Assembly: GCF_031581265.1 (NCBI RefSeq)
Contig: NZ_JAVLBQ010000008.1
Location: 33,369-97,368, forward strand
Direction of reading: 5' to 3'
Length of the DNA stretch: 64,000 nucleotides
From: Gracilimonas sp031581265
Lineage (GTDB): Bacteria > Bacteroidota > Rhodothermia > Balneolales > Balneolaceae
The notes under the pieces were generated by a model that was given only the letters and a program-made list of their open reading frames with translations, was not told the origin of the DNA and ran no database searches. A program made the position numbers and the translations under genes. Shown here piece by piece: positions 1 to 8,780 of the stretch; within the stretch, counting starts at the first letter, position 1; each line of letters opens with the position of its first letter.

Positions 1-138
1 ATAGTAATAGTGTGGCAACAGATAGTAGTCTTTTCATAGGATATATGATTTATAATGATATGTTTTAATTATTCCGTACGGGCATTTTAGCTGGATTTAC
101 AACTACGTATTTCAGAGCAATCTGGTTATCTTTGTTGC

Positions 139-1512
139 ATGACAGAAATTACTCAGAAGTCACCCATTGCTGCAATTGCTACTCCCGTTGGGGAAGGTGG
201 TATTGCTGTAATCCGTGTTTCCGGAAAAGAGTCTATTTCAATCGTTAATAACTCATTTACCGGCAAAGACTTAACCAAAGAATCATCGCACACCGTTCAC
301 TTTGGGAAGATAGTAAACAAAGACGGCTTTCCGGTGGATGAAGTTTTGGTTACTCTTTTTCATTCTCCCAGATCTTATACCGGGGAGGAAACAGTGGAGA
401 TTTCATGCCATGGCGGAGTGTTAGTTACTCAATCAGTACTGGAAACTATATTGGCTCTTGGGGTGAAATCAGCCGAGCCCGGAGAATTTACGCAACGTGC
501 TTTCTTGAATGGCAAACTGGATTTGGATCAAGCCGAAGCCGTAGCTGACCTCATTCACGCCAAAAGCTCGAAAGCCGTAGATGCGGCCCATCAACAATTG
601 GAAGGTCGCTTGGGAGAACACATCAAAGACTTTCGGCAACAGATCATTGATGCAACAGCCATGGTAGAATTGGAACTCGATTTCATTGAAGAGGATGTGG
701 AGTTCGCCAACAAGGAACAGCTTCAGAAATTGTTGGAAAACCTGGATTCGGAGATCACTGAGTTGTTGGAAACCTATGAAACGGGCCGTTTGGTTAAGGA
801 TGGGGTAAAAACGGTACTTATCGGCCGGCCAAACGCAGGGAAATCAACCTTATTGAATACCTTGGTTGGAAGCGATCGTGCCATAGTAACAGAAATTGCC
901 GGAACCACCCGCGATACTATTGATGCCGACTGGAGCTATGATGGTTTGCTTTTTAAACTAATAGATACAGCCGGACTTCGAGAGACGGAAGATATTGTGG
1001 AAGCGGAAGGCGTAAAACGATCTCAAAAAGCTTTTGAACAAGCTGACTTGGTTATTTATCTAAAAGATCTGTCCCAGCCTTTTATAGAAGAAGAGCGTAA
1101 GGAAATTGCGGATTTTCAATCACGAGCCAAAGACACGCCGTTTATTTTGATTGGCACCAAAGCGGATATTGAACTGGATCAGGAATGGAGAACGGAGTTT
1201 GACCTGAAAATTTCTGCACTGGAAGGTGAAAAGATCAAAGAATTAAAAAAGCTCCTCAAAGATCGTGCGTTGGAGAATAAGCATTATGATGCCTCCAGCC
1301 TGCTCGTCACTTCAACCCGCCACCGTGATGCCCTTCAAAAAACCCAAGAGCATGTCCGGTCTGCCCTCCGTGCCCTGGGCCAAAATATGACCGGCGATTT
1401 TTTGTCTATTGATCTCCGTGCCGCATTAAATGAGTTGGGAACTATTACCGGGGAGATTACGAATGAGGATGTATTGGATAGCATATTCTCCCGGTTTTGT
1501 ATTGGGAAGTGA
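139..1512 (+). CDS. mnmE: tRNA uridine-5-carboxymethylaminomethyl modification GTPase MnmE
   Basis: MnmE (TrmE) works with MnmG to install the carboxymethylaminomethyl group on U34 of tRNAs that read split codon boxes. The 457-residue length is normal for the family. The N-terminal folate-binding domain begins with IAAIATPVGEGGIAVIRVSG. A helical domain carries the embedded G domain, with P-loop GRPNAGKST (about residues 229-237), the TTRD switch and DTAG (G3). The protein ends in the family signature FCIGK, whose cysteine is essential in E. coli, so the gene is complete. The 138 bases upstream hold no other recognisable gene, and the next gene downstream is 220 bp away, so it is probably monocistronic. 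Identification is secure. Confidence 0.98.
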   Translation: MTEITQKSPIAAIATPVGEGGIAVIRVSGKESISIVNNSFTGKDLTKESSHTVHFGKIVNKDGFPVDEVLVTLFHSPRSYTGEETVEISCHGGVLVTQSVLETILALGVKSAEPGEFTQRAFLNGKLDLDQAEAVADLIHAKSSKAVDAAHQQLEGRLGEHIKDFRQQIIDATAMVELELDFIEEDVEFANKEQLQKLLENLDSEITELLETYETGRLVKDGVKTVLIGRPNAGKSTLLNTLVGSDRAIVTEIAGTTRDTIDADWSYDGLLFKLIDTAGLRETEDIVEAEGVKRSQKAFEQADLVIYLKDLSQPFIEEERKEIADFQSRAKDTPFILIGTKADIELDQEWRTEFDLKISALEGEKIKELKKLLKDRALENKHYDASSLLVTSTRHRDALQKTQEHVRSALRALGQNMTGDFLSIDLRAALNELGTITGEITNEDVLDSIFSRFCIGK

Positions 1513-1732
1513 AGTATATCCGTTCAACACAAAAACCCAACCAAATAAAAAAGCCCACATGCGCTAACATGCAGGCCCTGACCTTAATTATTAGTTTGTA
1601 CTACGTCTTTTGAGTTTGGTTCCCATATAATTTCAATTTTTTTATAGTCCACTTTTCAGTAATTACTGTAATATTCCTCGGGTTTTATATATTCTATGCG
1701 AATCACTGTCAACCAGACGAATTACTCTGCTT

Positions 1733-2497
1733 ATGAAATTTATTTACGTACTCCCTCTGATCTTTCTTCCTTTTCTGGTACAGTTACAAGCCCAACCAAA
1801 CTTAGATTCGCTACAACAAGATTGGGTTCAATCTTTAAAGGAAGGAGCACCTAAGGCCAATTATTATTGGAATGAAAACCAACTCATCTTTTCTAAAATC
1901 AATACATCTGATGCTGAAAGTGTGATACAGATGCTGACCTCAAAACCCATAGCCGGGCTGACTTCTTACAAACACATCCAATCTTTCAGGCATGACCGTT
2001 TTCGCTTCCTGACTGCGGGCACCTTACGCACTGATACCGATTCACTTTTGGTAATTTCTCCCTGGCGTGATGTTGAAGGTGAATGGAAAAAGGAAATGGA
2101 TGTCATCCTATCACAGCAGCTCCCTTCAATGAAAGTACGTTCCGGTGTGCTTGACAAGCTTAATGAGGAACGTGAAAAATGGGTGGAACTGGCCAATCAG
2201 CATAACCCGGAAGCACACATTACGGCGACCTATTTGGAAGACGCCAGCTATATTTCCAACGGCCAAAAGTCTGATGGACATCAGGAAATCATAGATCGAT
2301 ATGTGTACATGGAAAACCCGAATTACCAAGTTGACCTGGAATCAGAGCAGCTTTGGCAGGTTTCGGAGGAATAAGTTCTTGAGGTAGGCCGGTATTTTAC
2401 GGGGACTGAAAGAAGAGGCCCGGGTGGGTTATATGTCATCGTTTGGAACCTGCAGGAAAATGGGCGGTGGCTCATTGAAATGGATTTTAATTTCTAA
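1733..2497 (+). pseudogene. Secreted tandem NTF2-like (DUF4440-type) protein interrupted by an in-frame stop
   Basis: The first open stretch (1733-2374) encodes 213 residues. It has a signal peptide ending near LQAQ and an NTF2-like unit ending in a run of type LVISPWRDVEGEWKKEMDVIL. A second unit then starts (LNEEREKWVELANQHNP). A TAA at 2372-2374 stops it, but the same frame stays open for 40 more codons to a TAA at 2495-2497. Those codons encode GRYFTGT, then LYVIVWNLQENGRWLIEMDF, which matches the end of the first unit. The protein is therefore a tandem duplication whose second copy is cut by one nonsense codon (CAA or GAA to TAA would suffice). The function of these secreted NTF2-like proteins is unknown. 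A sequencing error or strain-specific mutation is possible. Confidence 0.8.
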
Positions 2498-2519
2498 GTA
2501 CCATCCATTTTCTCAGGAG

Positions 2520-3764
2520 TTATTCATACCTAAGCGATTCTACCGGATCTACTTTAGCTGCTTTTATGGCCGGGAATATTCCTGCTATCAATCCAATCAA
2601 GCCCAATACACCCACAGTTACGGCAACAGCCACTTGTGATATTTCCGGGTTCCCTAAAAAGTCAGCTGCCCCACCTTGCAAGTTCATCGCCTGTACTCCA
2701 TAAACTATACCTGAGGAAATCAGTATTCCCAATCCTCCCCCCAAAAATGAAATGAACAGTGATTCAAAAATAAATTGTGTGATTATGTGAATTCTTCTGG
2801 CTCCCACAGCAATTTTCAGCCCAATTTCACGAGTACGTTCTTTCACTACAACAAACATAATATTGGCTACTCCTACACCTGCAATCATCAGCGTGAAAAA
2901 GCCTACGGTGAATAAAAATATTTCCAAACCGAGAGAAACTTTTCGGTTCATTTCTTCCTGCTCTATGAAGTCCCACATAGGCATGGCTTGTTCATCGGCA
3001 GGGTCAAAATTGTATTTTGAAGACATGATGTTTGTTATACCGGCTTTAATATCCTCCTGAAGGGAAGGGTCTTCCGGCCGAATGAGCATAGAACCGATAT
3101 TTCTATTTCCATACATATTCCGAAATGTAGTGTAGGGAATGATGGCCCGGTTGGCGTCCGGACCGTTATTCATAGATGTTTGCATTTTGGGCTTCATCAC
3201 CCCAACCACAGTAAATGGTGTGTTGTCCAACATCACTTGTTGGCCTATTGGGTTTTCCTGCCCAAACAGTTGCACGGCTATTTCATCTCCCAAAAATAAC
3301 ACCCTCCGCATTTCGTCCACATCCCGCTCGTTTATAAAACGTCCACCTGCTGCGGGATACATGGTACGCATAATCTCAAAATCGGGGTTTACTCCTTCCA
3401 TGTAGGTATTGGTCGTCACGTCGTCCGTTTTAAGCTGTGCTCCCCACCGACCATATTGTGGACTGGAGTACTGAATGCTGGGCACCGCTTTTTGAAGTAA
3501 TTCCACATCTTCTTCCGTGAAAGAAATTCTGCGACCTACTCCAAGCCCTTCATAATTCATACTTGTCTGGCCACCATATACCATAATCACCTGGTTCCCC
3601 GCTCCAAGCATTCCCTTCATCATGCTGGTGCCAAGTCCTCGCCCAAATGCTAACAGTAGTACTACTGACAATGTGCCCCATGCGATGGCAGTCAACGTTA
3701 GAAATGAACGCAGCTTTTGCTTGCGTAAATCGTTGAAAAATTCAGTGAATAATGTGCGCCACAT
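2520..3764 (-). CDS. MacB/FtsX-type ABC transporter permease (third gene of efflux operon)
   Basis: Inner-membrane permease of the MacB_PCD/FtsX family, 414 residues. It has one N-terminal membrane helix (LRSFLTLTAIAWGTLSVVLLLAF), a large periplasmic MacB-like domain (residues about 45-280), then three C-terminal helices with the family motif GVGVANIMFVVVKERTREIG. This type couples ATP hydrolysis in the cytoplasm to movement of substrates (lipoproteins, peptides, antibiotics) in the periplasm and does not form a classical membrane channel. It lies 23 bp after the paralogous permease gene and is co-transcribed with it and with the HlyD-like adaptor. No ATPase domain is fused and none is encoded beside it. 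The substrate cannot be told from sequence. Confidence 0.93.
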   Translation of the reverse strand: MWRTLFTEFFNDLRKQKLRSFLTLTAIAWGTLSVVLLLAFGRGLGTSMMKGMLGAGNQVIMVYGGQTSMNYEGLGVGRRISFTEEDVELLQKAVPSIQYSSPQYGRWGAQLKTDDVTTNTYMEGVNPDFEIMRTMYPAAGGRFINERDVDEMRRVLFLGDEIAVQLFGQENPIGQQVMLDNTPFTVVGVMKPKMQTSMNNGPDANRAIIPYTTFRNMYGNRNIGSMLIRPEDPSLQEDIKAGITNIMSSKYNFDPADEQAMPMWDFIEQEEMNRKVSLGLEIFLFTVGFFTLMIAGVGVANIMFVVVKERTREIGLKIAVGARRIHIITQFIFESLFISFLGGGLGILISSGIVYGVQAMNLQGGAADFLGNPEISQVAVAVTVGVLGLIGLIAGIFPAIKAAKVDPVESLRYE

Positions 3765-3787
3765 ACGTTCTAATTAGATAATTTCTG

Positions 3788-5017
3788 TTATTTTCTTAAA
3801 CACTCAACTACATCCAGTCGAGAAGCACGCCAGGCCGGCAGAAATCCTGAAGCCAATCCTACGATACCAAGTACAGCAAAGGCAATGAGCCCAACTTCGG
3901 GAGAGAAATACGGAGTGCCTACAAATTCTTTAATGGGAATGTTTTGCATAGACAGAACTAAACCCCAGCCAATTAAATACCCGGCGGCAGCGCCTATTCC
4001 TACAATCATAAACGTTTCCAGGAAAAACTGAATCATAATATGATGTCGGCGTGCACCGGCAGCCCTTCGGATTCCAATTTCTTTCATGCGCTCCTGAACC
4101 ACTACAAACATAATGTTTGCCACTCCAATGCCTCCCACAGCCAGAGTAAAGAAGCCTATCAAGCCTAAAAACCCATTGATACCTAAAAACATAATATTGA
4201 TAAAAGACCAAAACTCGTTGGTATCCCAAATACCAATGGCATCTTTATCAGCCGGATCAAAGCGATGTTTTTTTCCCATCACTTTATACACTTCATCCTG
4301 AATTGAGGGAGCAATATCAGGGTTCTTGGGGACGTACAGAATATTATTGACGATATCCTTACCCATCATGGCAGAGAAAGTAGTGGCAGGTATAAAGGCC
4401 CGGTCTTCATCCCGTTGGTTATAGGATGAATTCTGAACCTTTTCCTGCATCACTCCGATTACAACGAAAGGCGTATTTGAAACCATTACTCTTTTTCCCA
4501 CCGGATCTTCTTCTCCAAATAGATTTGCAGCCAGGTTATTTCCCAAGAAAATTACCCGTCTTCGTTCGTCGAGGTCGCGCTGGTTGAGCCATCTTCCTCC
4601 CTTTTGTTCAAAGGTATTTCTTAGTTCTTGATATACTGGATATACGCCACCAATTGATGAATTTCGGCGCTTTTCACCGTTCTTAACAACAAGGCTTCTC
4701 ATGTATTCAGGGGTTGCTACATCAATAGCCGGGATTTGATCTTCCAGTACCTGGGCATCAGCTTCTCGGTATCTAATGGGGCGCCCGATTCCGTAGCCTT
4801 CAAAGGGTTTGGTTGTTTGGCCTCCGAACATAATGGCCAACTGATCTCCCATACCTCTCATATTAAGAACCGTTTGATCCCGGAATCCCATCCCAAAAGC
4901 CAGCAGTAAAATCAGGGTAGCGGTTCCCCACATAATTCCAAAAATAGTAAGGAAACTTCGCAGCCGTTGCTGGTTCAGGTTTTGAAATAGTTCTTTAAAT
5001 AAAGCCGATACTGACAT
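3788..5017 (-). CDS. MacB/FtsX-type ABC transporter permease (second gene of efflux operon)
   Basis: Permease paralogous to its downstream neighbour, 409 residues with the same plan: N-terminal helix (RLRSFLTIFGIMWGTATLILLLAF), a MacB-type periplasmic domain, then three C-terminal helices starting with GGIGVANIMFVVVQERMKEIG. The two permeases probably form a heterodimer. The gene begins 25 bp after the adaptor gene and ends 23 bp before the next permease, so the three genes form one operon on the minus strand. A partner ATPase of the LolD/MacB type is needed for activity but is not in the operon or anywhere in this window. Confidence 0.93.
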   Translation of the reverse strand: MSVSALFKELFQNLNQQRLRSFLTIFGIMWGTATLILLLAFGMGFRDQTVLNMRGMGDQLAIMFGGQTTKPFEGYGIGRPIRYREADAQVLEDQIPAIDVATPEYMRSLVVKNGEKRRNSSIGGVYPVYQELRNTFEQKGGRWLNQRDLDERRRVIFLGNNLAANLFGEEDPVGKRVMVSNTPFVVIGVMQEKVQNSSYNQRDEDRAFIPATTFSAMMGKDIVNNILYVPKNPDIAPSIQDEVYKVMGKKHRFDPADKDAIGIWDTNEFWSFINIMFLGINGFLGLIGFFTLAVGGIGVANIMFVVVQERMKEIGIRRAAGARRHHIMIQFFLETFMIVGIGAAAGYLIGWGLVLSMQNIPIKEFVGTPYFSPEVGLIAFAVLGIVGLASGFLPAWRASRLDVVECLRK

Positions 5018-5042
5018 CTTCAGTCCTTTCTAATAGCTTCTG

Positions 5043-6164
5043 TTATCTTACAGTAAGTGTCTTAACAGATCGTTCCAGCACTTTATCGCCCTCACGAAGT
5101 CCTTCTAAAACGGCCACGGTAATTGCATCACTCATCCCAATCTTAATTTCCATTTCTTTGCGGCTGCCGGGCTCAGTTCCCGGTACATCTACGAATGCCT
5201 TACCGTCTCTCATTTCTACTACCCGCTCCGGAATAGTGATGGTGTTTTCCATTTTCTCAATGATGATATCTGCATTGGCTGAGTAACCGGCTCTAAGTAC
5301 AGCACCTTTTGTGTCAGTAATTTTAATCTCTACAGGAAATACAGTGGCATTATCCTGCTCTTGTGCTTTTAGTGATATATGAGCTACTTCACCCCGAATA
5401 GTGTCGGAAGGCAAGGCACCGATTTTAATATCTACCGGCATCCCCAATTCAACTTTTCCAATGTCAATTTCATCTACCGTACCTTTGAAAAGCAGGTTTT
5501 CCATGGCAGCGATAGTCATCAAAGGAGTCCCTGCCTGGTAAGATGTCAAAGGAACCACAGGCTCTCCAACATCTACTAATTCTTCTAAAATATATCCATC
5601 TATGGGAGCTCGTATTACCGATTCAATTAAAACATCCCCCATCATAATTCGCCCTGATTCGAGCAATTGCAAACGCTCTTGGGCTATTTGCTTTCGCACT
5701 AATACATCACTGTGACGTTCTTTAAGCTGATCGTATTCCTGCTCTGCCACTAAGTTTTGCTTCATCAGCTGATCCATTCGGTTCAGCTCTTTCTTGATAT
5801 TTTTTTCCTCGATCTCTATTCGCTCAAGGCTTCTTTTGGCTTCTGCCAGCTCAAGGGGTGTAGGATCAGGACTTACTTCAATCAGCGGATCTCCTTTTTT
5901 CACATAATCACCGGCTTCAGCATATAGCTTACTTACCACACCGGAGAGTTTTGATTTAACTGCAATTTCATTTTCAGGCTCAATGGTGCCCACTGCCAAC
6001 GCCTTCTCAACTATTGTTCCTATTTCTGCAGTTACATGTGGCTGCTCTTGGCCTGTTCCTTCTTCCGAATTATTACTGTAACTGTAGTAAAACCCACCTC
6101 CGCCTAATACCACGATGAGTAAGGTTACTATCCAAATCAGTTTTTTTCTCTTTTGCTTTGCCAT
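5043..6164 (-). CDS. HlyD/MacA-type periplasmic adaptor subunit (first gene of efflux operon)
   Basis: Membrane-fusion (adaptor) protein of 373 residues. It has an N-terminal signal anchor (KLIWIVTLLIVVLGGGGFYY), a lipoyl-like/barrel-sandwich half (GTIEPENEIAVKSKLSGVVS), and a central coiled coil rich in E, K and R at about residues 105-170 (LELAEAKRSLERIEIEEKNI). The second barrel-sandwich half follows (IRAPIDGYILEELVDVGEPV), then a beta-barrel domain. Such adaptors bridge a MacB-like permease and an outer-membrane TolC-type channel. It leads the minus-strand operon and is divergent from cysE across 202 bp, which must hold its promoter. No outer-membrane channel gene is nearby. Confidence 0.92.
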   Translation of the reverse strand: MAKQKRKKLIWIVTLLIVVLGGGGFYYSYSNNSEEGTGQEQPHVTAEIGTIVEKALAVGTIEPENEIAVKSKLSGVVSKLYAEAGDYVKKGDPLIEVSPDPTPLELAEAKRSLERIEIEEKNIKKELNRMDQLMKQNLVAEQEYDQLKERHSDVLVRKQIAQERLQLLESGRIMMGDVLIESVIRAPIDGYILEELVDVGEPVVPLTSYQAGTPLMTIAAMENLLFKGTVDEIDIGKVELGMPVDIKIGALPSDTIRGEVAHISLKAQEQDNATVFPVEIKITDTKGAVLRAGYSANADIIIEKMENTITIPERVVEMRDGKAFVDVPGTEPGSRKEMEIKIGMSDAITVAVLEGLREGDKVLERSVKTLTVR

Positions 6165-6366
6165 AATATTTTTAATGAAAGTGAATTGATTTTGACAGCC
6201 TTTACGAGGGTCCCCCCACTATTGTTTCTAATTCTTTTTCAATTTTTTTCAACTGATTGAAATTCTTTACCTAACACGTATTAAGTGATATTTAGAGGTC
6301 GATTTTATGAACTGATATACCTACCATAGATGTTAGATAAGGAAATGAAATTCAAAATTTAGTCTA

Positions 6367-7197
6367 TTGAAAAACCTGAAATTATTTATCGGTGAATTGG
6401 CCAAAGCACACCGGGAGGTTTCAAAGTGTCCTCCGCCGGAAATGGTTATTACCTTTTTTGAGGATTTGGTTAGTATGCTCTTTCCTGAATTCTCCAGTGA
6501 AAGAGAATCTGAAGAGTCCGGAATCCGGGAAATGCTTGAAAATTGCAAAGCCGAACTCAGGCATATCCTCGACCAAAACGAAGAATGTGTGCAAAGCAGC
6601 CGGATTGGACTTGAAGATGCTTTTTTTGAACAACTTCCTGCTATTAGAAAAGCCCTACTGCAGGATGTTGAAGCCATCTACGCCGGTGACCCAGCCGCAA
6701 AAAGTAAAGGCGAAATTATTCGCACGTATCCCGGCTTTTTTGCAATGGCAGCTCATCGAATTGCACATGAGTTATTGAAACTTGGGGTGAATTTAATCCC
6801 TCGTATCATCTCAGAATACGCCCACCGGCAAACCGGAATTGACATCCATCCCGGAGCTGAAATTGGGGATCATTTTTGTATTGACCATGGTACCGGAGTT
6901 GTAATCGGTGAGACCACCAAGATTGGCTCAAATGTCAAAATATACCAGGGTGTTACCTTGGGAGGATTAAGCGTTAAAAAGGAAGATGCTCGCAAAAAGC
7001 GCCATCCAACGATTGAGGATAATGTAGTGATATATGCCGGAGCTACTATTTTAGGTGGAGATACAGTAGTGGGCAACGGAAGTATTATCGGTGGAAATGT
7101 TTGGCTGACTAAGAGTGTCCCACCAAATTCTAAAATTTACTACCAAGCCAAAATGACGAACTCCGAAGGTGAGACGGATACCATCACCTATAAATAG
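6367..7197 (+). CDS. cysE: Serine O-acetyltransferase
   Basis: CysE/EpsC-type enzyme that makes O-acetylserine from serine and acetyl-CoA, the first step of cysteine synthesis. The 276 residues start at TTG. An N-terminal helical domain (about 1-160) is followed by the left-handed beta-helix of hexapeptide repeats (GIDIHPGAEIGDHFCIDHGT, then VIGETTKIGSNVKIYQGVTL), the catalytic hallmark of the family (His in DIHPGA and IDHGTG). A C-terminal tail follows that in homologues can bind cysteine synthase. The next gene on the same strand is the matching cysteine synthase, so the pair is a pathway unit, although a structured repeat separates them. Confidence 0.96.
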   Translation: MKNLKLFIGELAKAHREVSKCPPPEMVITFFEDLVSMLFPEFSSERESEESGIREMLENCKAELRHILDQNEECVQSSRIGLEDAFFEQLPAIRKALLQDVEAIYAGDPAAKSKGEIIRTYPGFFAMAAHRIAHELLKLGVNLIPRIISEYAHRQTGIDIHPGAEIGDHFCIDHGTGVVIGETTKIGSNVKIYQGVTLGGLSVKKEDARKKRHPTIEDNVVIYAGATILGGDTVVGNGSIIGGNVWLTKSVPPNSKIYYQAKMTNSEGETDTITYK

Positions 7198-7237
7198 AAT
7201 TTCAATTTATAAGCCACAAATCTCAGAAAATAACTCC

Positions 7238-7294
7238 CGTAGGTCGGGCAGATTGCCCGACTGGCAGCTAAACGGACAAGCTGTCCGTCCTACG
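7238..7294. repeat. Cloverleaf-like structured intergenic repeat between cysE and cysM
   Basis: An outer stem (CGTAGG at 7238-7243 with CCTACG at 7289-7294) encloses two perfect hairpins. These are GTCGGGCA/TGCCCGAC (7243-7250 and 7254-7261, loop GAT) and ACGGACA/TGTCCGT (7272-7278 and 7282-7288, loop AGC). The three-stem architecture is typical of mobile REP/MITE-like intergenic elements and not of an intrinsic terminator, since no T-run follows. It may still affect cysE-cysM read-through or mRNA stability. Confidence 0.75.
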
Positions 7295-7340
7295 TTTTAC
7301 TAATACTGTTTTGGAGATTGCGAGGCAAAATAAAAAAACC

Positions 7341-8222
7341 ATGAAAATCGAAGAACTTATCGGCAATACACCGCTTATTGAATTACAGAATATACCAACC
7401 AATAAAAATGTAACCATCTACTGTAAACTGGAGGGGCAAAATCCCGGTGGCAGCGTAAAAGATAGGGCAGCCTTGGGCATGATAAATGGTGCCCTGGAGC
7501 GTGGAAACATAAAGCCCGGCGATACCTTGGTTGAGGCAACCAGCGGAAACACCGGCATTGCTCTGGCAATGATTGCGGCAATGAAAGGCCTCAACATCAA
7601 ACTGCTTATGCCGGAAAGTGCTAACGAAGAGCGCATCAAATCTATGAAGGCCTATGGAGCTGAAGTTATTTTAACTCCCGCCGATAAAACCATTGAGTAC
7701 TCACGAGAGCTCGCCGAAGAAATGGCAGAGGAACACGGATACTTTCAACTCAATCAATTCGCCAACCCTGATAATTACAAAATGCACGAAAAAACTACCG
7801 GACCAGAAATTTGGCGGGATACTGAAGGAAAGATCACACATTTTGTCTCCGCTATGGGAACTACCGGTACCATTATGGGGGTATCGCGATATTTGAAAAG
7901 CAAAAATCCAGATATTCAAATTGTTGGTACACAACCCACTGAAGGTTCTTCAATTCCGGGAATTCGAAGATGGTCACCGGAGTTTCTTCCAAAGATTTTT
8001 GAGGCTGAGCGGGTAGATCAAACTGTTGATGTGAGTCAAGATGAGGCCACCGAAATGGCACGACGCATGGCCAAAGAAGAAGGCATATTTGCCGGAATGA
8101 GCAGTGGCGGAGCTTTAGCAGCAGCACTTAAGGTTGCGGATAATTTAGAGAAGGGGACCATCGTCTGTATCACTTGTGACCGTGGTGACCGGTATTTAAG
8201 CTCTCCGCTCTTTGAGGGATAA
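7341..8222 (+). CDS. cysM: Cysteine synthase B (O-acetylserine sulfhydrylase)
   Basis: PLP-dependent enzyme that converts O-acetylserine and sulfide (or thiosulfate in CysM types) to cysteine. I prefer the ATG at 7341, giving MKIEELIGNTPLIEL and 293 residues, over the in-frame TTG at 7311. Homologues begin with this motif, and the ten extra codons are non-conserved. The PLP lysine lies in GGSVKDRAA, the phosphate-binding loop is EATSGNTGIALA, and the GTTGTIMGVSRYL segment is present. The block QPTEGSSIPGIRRW followed by LPKIF is characteristic of CysM as opposed to CysK. It follows cysE on the same strand, which supplies its substrate. Confidence 0.95.
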   Translation: MKIEELIGNTPLIELQNIPTNKNVTIYCKLEGQNPGGSVKDRAALGMINGALERGNIKPGDTLVEATSGNTGIALAMIAAMKGLNIKLLMPESANEERIKSMKAYGAEVILTPADKTIEYSRELAEEMAEEHGYFQLNQFANPDNYKMHEKTTGPEIWRDTEGKITHFVSAMGTTGTIMGVSRYLKSKNPDIQIVGTQPTEGSSIPGIRRWSPEFLPKIFEAERVDQTVDVSQDEATEMARRMAKEEGIFAGMSSGGALAAALKVADNLEKGTIVCITCDRGDRYLSSPLFEG

Positions 8223-8237
8223 CTAAATAGTGATCAA

Positions 8238-8271
8238 CAAAAAAAGCTCAGCACCGGTTGATGCTGAGCTT
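8238..8271 (-). terminator. Intrinsic terminator of secG
   Basis: A perfect 10-bp stem AAGCTCAGCA/TGCTGAGCTT (8244-8253 and 8262-8271) has an 8-nt loop. The A-run at 8238-8244 gives a U-tract after the hairpin on minus-strand RNA. It sits between the convergent ends of cysM and secG and serves mainly secG, and possibly both genes. Confidence 0.88.
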
Positions 8272-8301
8272 ACAATCTTACTTTGAAGTTCTTATATAAA
8301 C

Positions 8302-8688
8302 TTAGTTGTCGCTGTCTGAATCTTCTTCAGAACCACCTTGATCTTGCTGACCTTGAGTTTGAGGAATAGCAGGCTGCGATTCAGAAGGATTCTCAATCGG
8401 TGTTTCTAAACCGGGTGCTCCTTCCTGCAGAATACTTCGACTTGCACCTTCTCTTTCAATAGCAAAGTTCGCCAATACGCACAATGATAAAAATAAAGCG
8501 GCAAGTATTGAGGTTGATTTTGAGAGTAAATCAGCTGTCCTTCGGGCTCCAAGTCCACCGCCACCACCGATGGCACCGGCTCCACCCATTCCGGAAATTC
8601 CCTGTCCTTGTCCCGGTTGCAGTAAAACAACCACGATTAGCAGGAAGCAAATGACAGCAATAACTCCAACAATTATATTATAAAGCAT
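8302..8688 (-). CDS. secG: Preprotein translocase subunit SecG
   Basis: Small auxiliary subunit of the SecYEG protein-conducting channel in the inner membrane. It has 128 residues and two membrane helices: residues about 3-25 (IIVGVIAVICFLLIVVVLLQ) and about 58-76 (STSILAALFLSLCVLANFAI). Between them is the conserved glycine-rich loop with QPGQGQGISGMGGAG and the ARRTADLLSKSTSILA motif, the family signature. The C-terminal tail (about 40 residues, QPAIPQTQ to EEDSDSDN) is acidic and low-complexity, longer than in E. coli SecG but usual for this wider group. It is single and followed by a clear terminator. Confidence 0.95.
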   Translation of the reverse strand: MLYNIIVGVIAVICFLLIVVVLLQPGQGQGISGMGGAGAIGGGGGLGARRTADLLSKSTSILAALFLSLCVLANFAIEREGASRSILQEGAPGLETPIENPSESQPAIPQTQGQQDQGGSEEDSDSDN

Positions 8689-8780
8689 GTAATTAGATTC
8701 TTATCTTTTCAAAGGGCAAAAAGATACCCAATTTTGTATACTATCCCAAGCACCTGACCATCAAAAAAATAAATAGTAAG

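Noticed and set aside
2372..2374. Stop codon as a recoded amino acid (selenocysteine-like)
   Set aside because: The codon is TAA and not TGA, no SECIS-like element is apparent, and no cysteine homologue is expected at this position.
7311..7340. TTG at 7311 as cysM start (ten extra codons)
   Set aside because: The extra residues are not family-like, and MKIEELIGNTPLIEL from the ATG at 7341 matches CysM starts. The region borders the structured repeat.
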